A stretch of 64,000 nucleotides of DNA, from the NCBI GenBank assembly GCA_033852075.1, contig JAWSVC010000012.1, positions 124,001 through 188,000 of the forward strand, in the 5' to 3' direction. Both the position numbers and the translations under genes were made by a program. The stretch comes from QZLE01 sp033852075 (GTDB taxonomy: Bacteria; Pseudomonadota; Gammaproteobacteria; QZLD01). The number at the start of each line of letters is the position of its first letter. Position 1 is the first letter of the stretch. Below, piece after piece: positions 63,387 through 64,000 of this stretch. The notes below the pieces were generated by a model. That model saw only the letters and a program-made list of their open reading frames with translations, ran no database searches and was not told the DNA's origin.

Positions 63387-64000
63387 ATGCCTAGTAAGAA
63401 AAAGATATATGCCCTTGCAAGAAGCTATAGCGACCAATTAGAAACCTTTTCTTCTGAATTAAAGGGAAAGTTTCAATGCCCAGCATGCATGCGTAGTTTT
63501 GACGTATTTGAAGGGAATAAAGAGATTTCTGCAGCACACATTTTGCCAGAATCTATTGGATATCAACGCTGGACTCTTTTATGTAAAAAATGCAATAACG
63601 ATTTTGGACGCCATCAAGACAAATGGTTTGGTGAATATTTGTCTGTATTACTTCAGGAAAAGGGCACCTTTTTCCATACAAAAACAAAGTCAAAATACTT
63701 AGAAATAAACGGCAAAAAAGTTTCAGGAACAATAACTCCTACTGAGGATGATGTAATCCAGATATTTCTTCCAATAGATCGTAATCCACCTGGCAAAGTT
63801 GAAGCACTTGAGTTTGGTCCTGAACTAAACGTTTCATTTTCCCCTGAGGTCGTAAAACATGAACAGGAAATATCAATTGGCTATCTAACTGCTGCATATT
63901 TGTTATGGTATGAAGCGCTTGGCTATAACTGGGTCTATCAGACTAGTCTAGATATTGTGCGTAAACAAATTACAAATCCTAGAGATAAGGTTTGGGATGA
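63387..64000 (+). CDS. HNH-type endonuclease domain protein (3' end outside window)
   Basis: 204 full codons are visible and the frame is open at base 64000. An N-terminal treble-clef/HNH arrangement is evident: CPAC (residues ~32-35), AHILPESIGY with the central His, and CKKCNNDFGRHQDKWF supplying the second Cys pair and the Asn. The following ~120 residues have YLTAAYLLWYEALGYNWVYQ and LDIVRKQIT, like the region after the nuclease in HNH_5-type proteins. It starts 2 bases after the hamB stop, so it is almost certainly co-transcribed. HNH proteins cut DNA or RNA; a third nuclease in this block is plausible. Family name not assigned. Confidence 0.8.
   Translation, partial: MPSKKKIYALARSYSDQLETFSSELKGKFQCPACMRSFDVFEGNKEISAAHILPESIGYQRWTLLCKKCNNDFGRHQDKWFGEYLSVLLQEKGTFFHTKTKSKYLEINGKKVSGTITPTEDDVIQIFLPIDRNPPGKVEALEFGPELNVSFSPEVVKHEQEISIGYLTAAYLLWYEALGYNWVYQTSLDIVRKQITNPRDKVWD

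Noticed and set aside
63499..63702. 67-codon plus-strand frame near the window end
   Set aside because: Out of frame with the HNH-type gene starting at 63387, which has the conserved Cys/His pattern and good spacing to hamB.
1..64000. CRISPR arrays, rRNA genes and insertion sequences
   Set aside because: No regularly spaced repeats, no rRNA-like segments and no transposase motifs were seen on either strand.

Overview
The window looks like chromosomal DNA of a gammaproteobacterium, probably marine. The evidence is the housekeeping order yciB–yciI–lipoprotein PPIase / YciO-type synthase–rhomboid–trpS–scpA–scpB–rluB, plus srkA, the ppsR/ppsA pair and proteins of the TIGR03503, TIGR04219 and PA3496 types. 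Base composition is AT-rich. No rRNA, CRISPR array or transposase was seen; there is one tRNA, tRNA-Ser(GGA).

Layout. 1-5751: the 3' part of a giant RHS/YD-repeat protein with a variable C-terminal tip and no visible immunity gene. 5978-8437: hybrid sensor kinase. 8584-10517: yciB, yciI and a parvulin lipoprotein. 10899-16712: translation, chromosome-condensation and DNA-repair genes. 16796-23694: an outer-membrane beta-barrel protein, a VWA protein paired with an acidic membrane protein, an orphan ParA, SrkA, a HIT protein and a small PA3496-like protein. 24218-29731: a three-domain propionyl-CoA synthase (CoA ligase, enoyl-CoA hydratase, acryloyl-CoA reductase). 30017-36738: two large convergent hybrid kinases, one with Asp at its phosphoacceptor His position. 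36882-40446: ppsR and ppsA, divergent, controlling pyruvate/PEP interconversion. 40628-43075: a Cache-domain sensor kinase. 43127-44534: two genes of unknown role, one YaaW-like.

The accessory region begins just after the tRNA-Ser gene (44804-44891). First comes a compact phage-like cassette on the minus strand (45148-50814): large serine recombinase, DUF2924, a small ORF, terminase large subunit, DUF5681 and a ParB-methyltransferase fusion, with no capsid, tail or lysis genes. Next is a plus-strand defence block running off the right edge (51343-64000). It holds a type I restriction-modification operon with two different HsdM subunits (motif IV NPPF and NPPY) and an unrecognised zinc-finger-like gene overlapped between them, then hsdS and hsdR. 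It continues with a Hachiman-like pair (HamA nuclease, HamB helicase) and an HNH-type gene cut by the window end. Spacings are tiny or overlapping throughout, so the block may be one transcription unit.

The best candidates for new biology are: the M1–zinc-finger–M2–S–R operon, where the motif IV pair predicts mixed m6A/m4C modification; the HNH gene 2 bases behind the Hachiman-like pair; the capsid-less terminase/recombinase cassette; and the hybrid kinase lacking its phosphoacceptor His.
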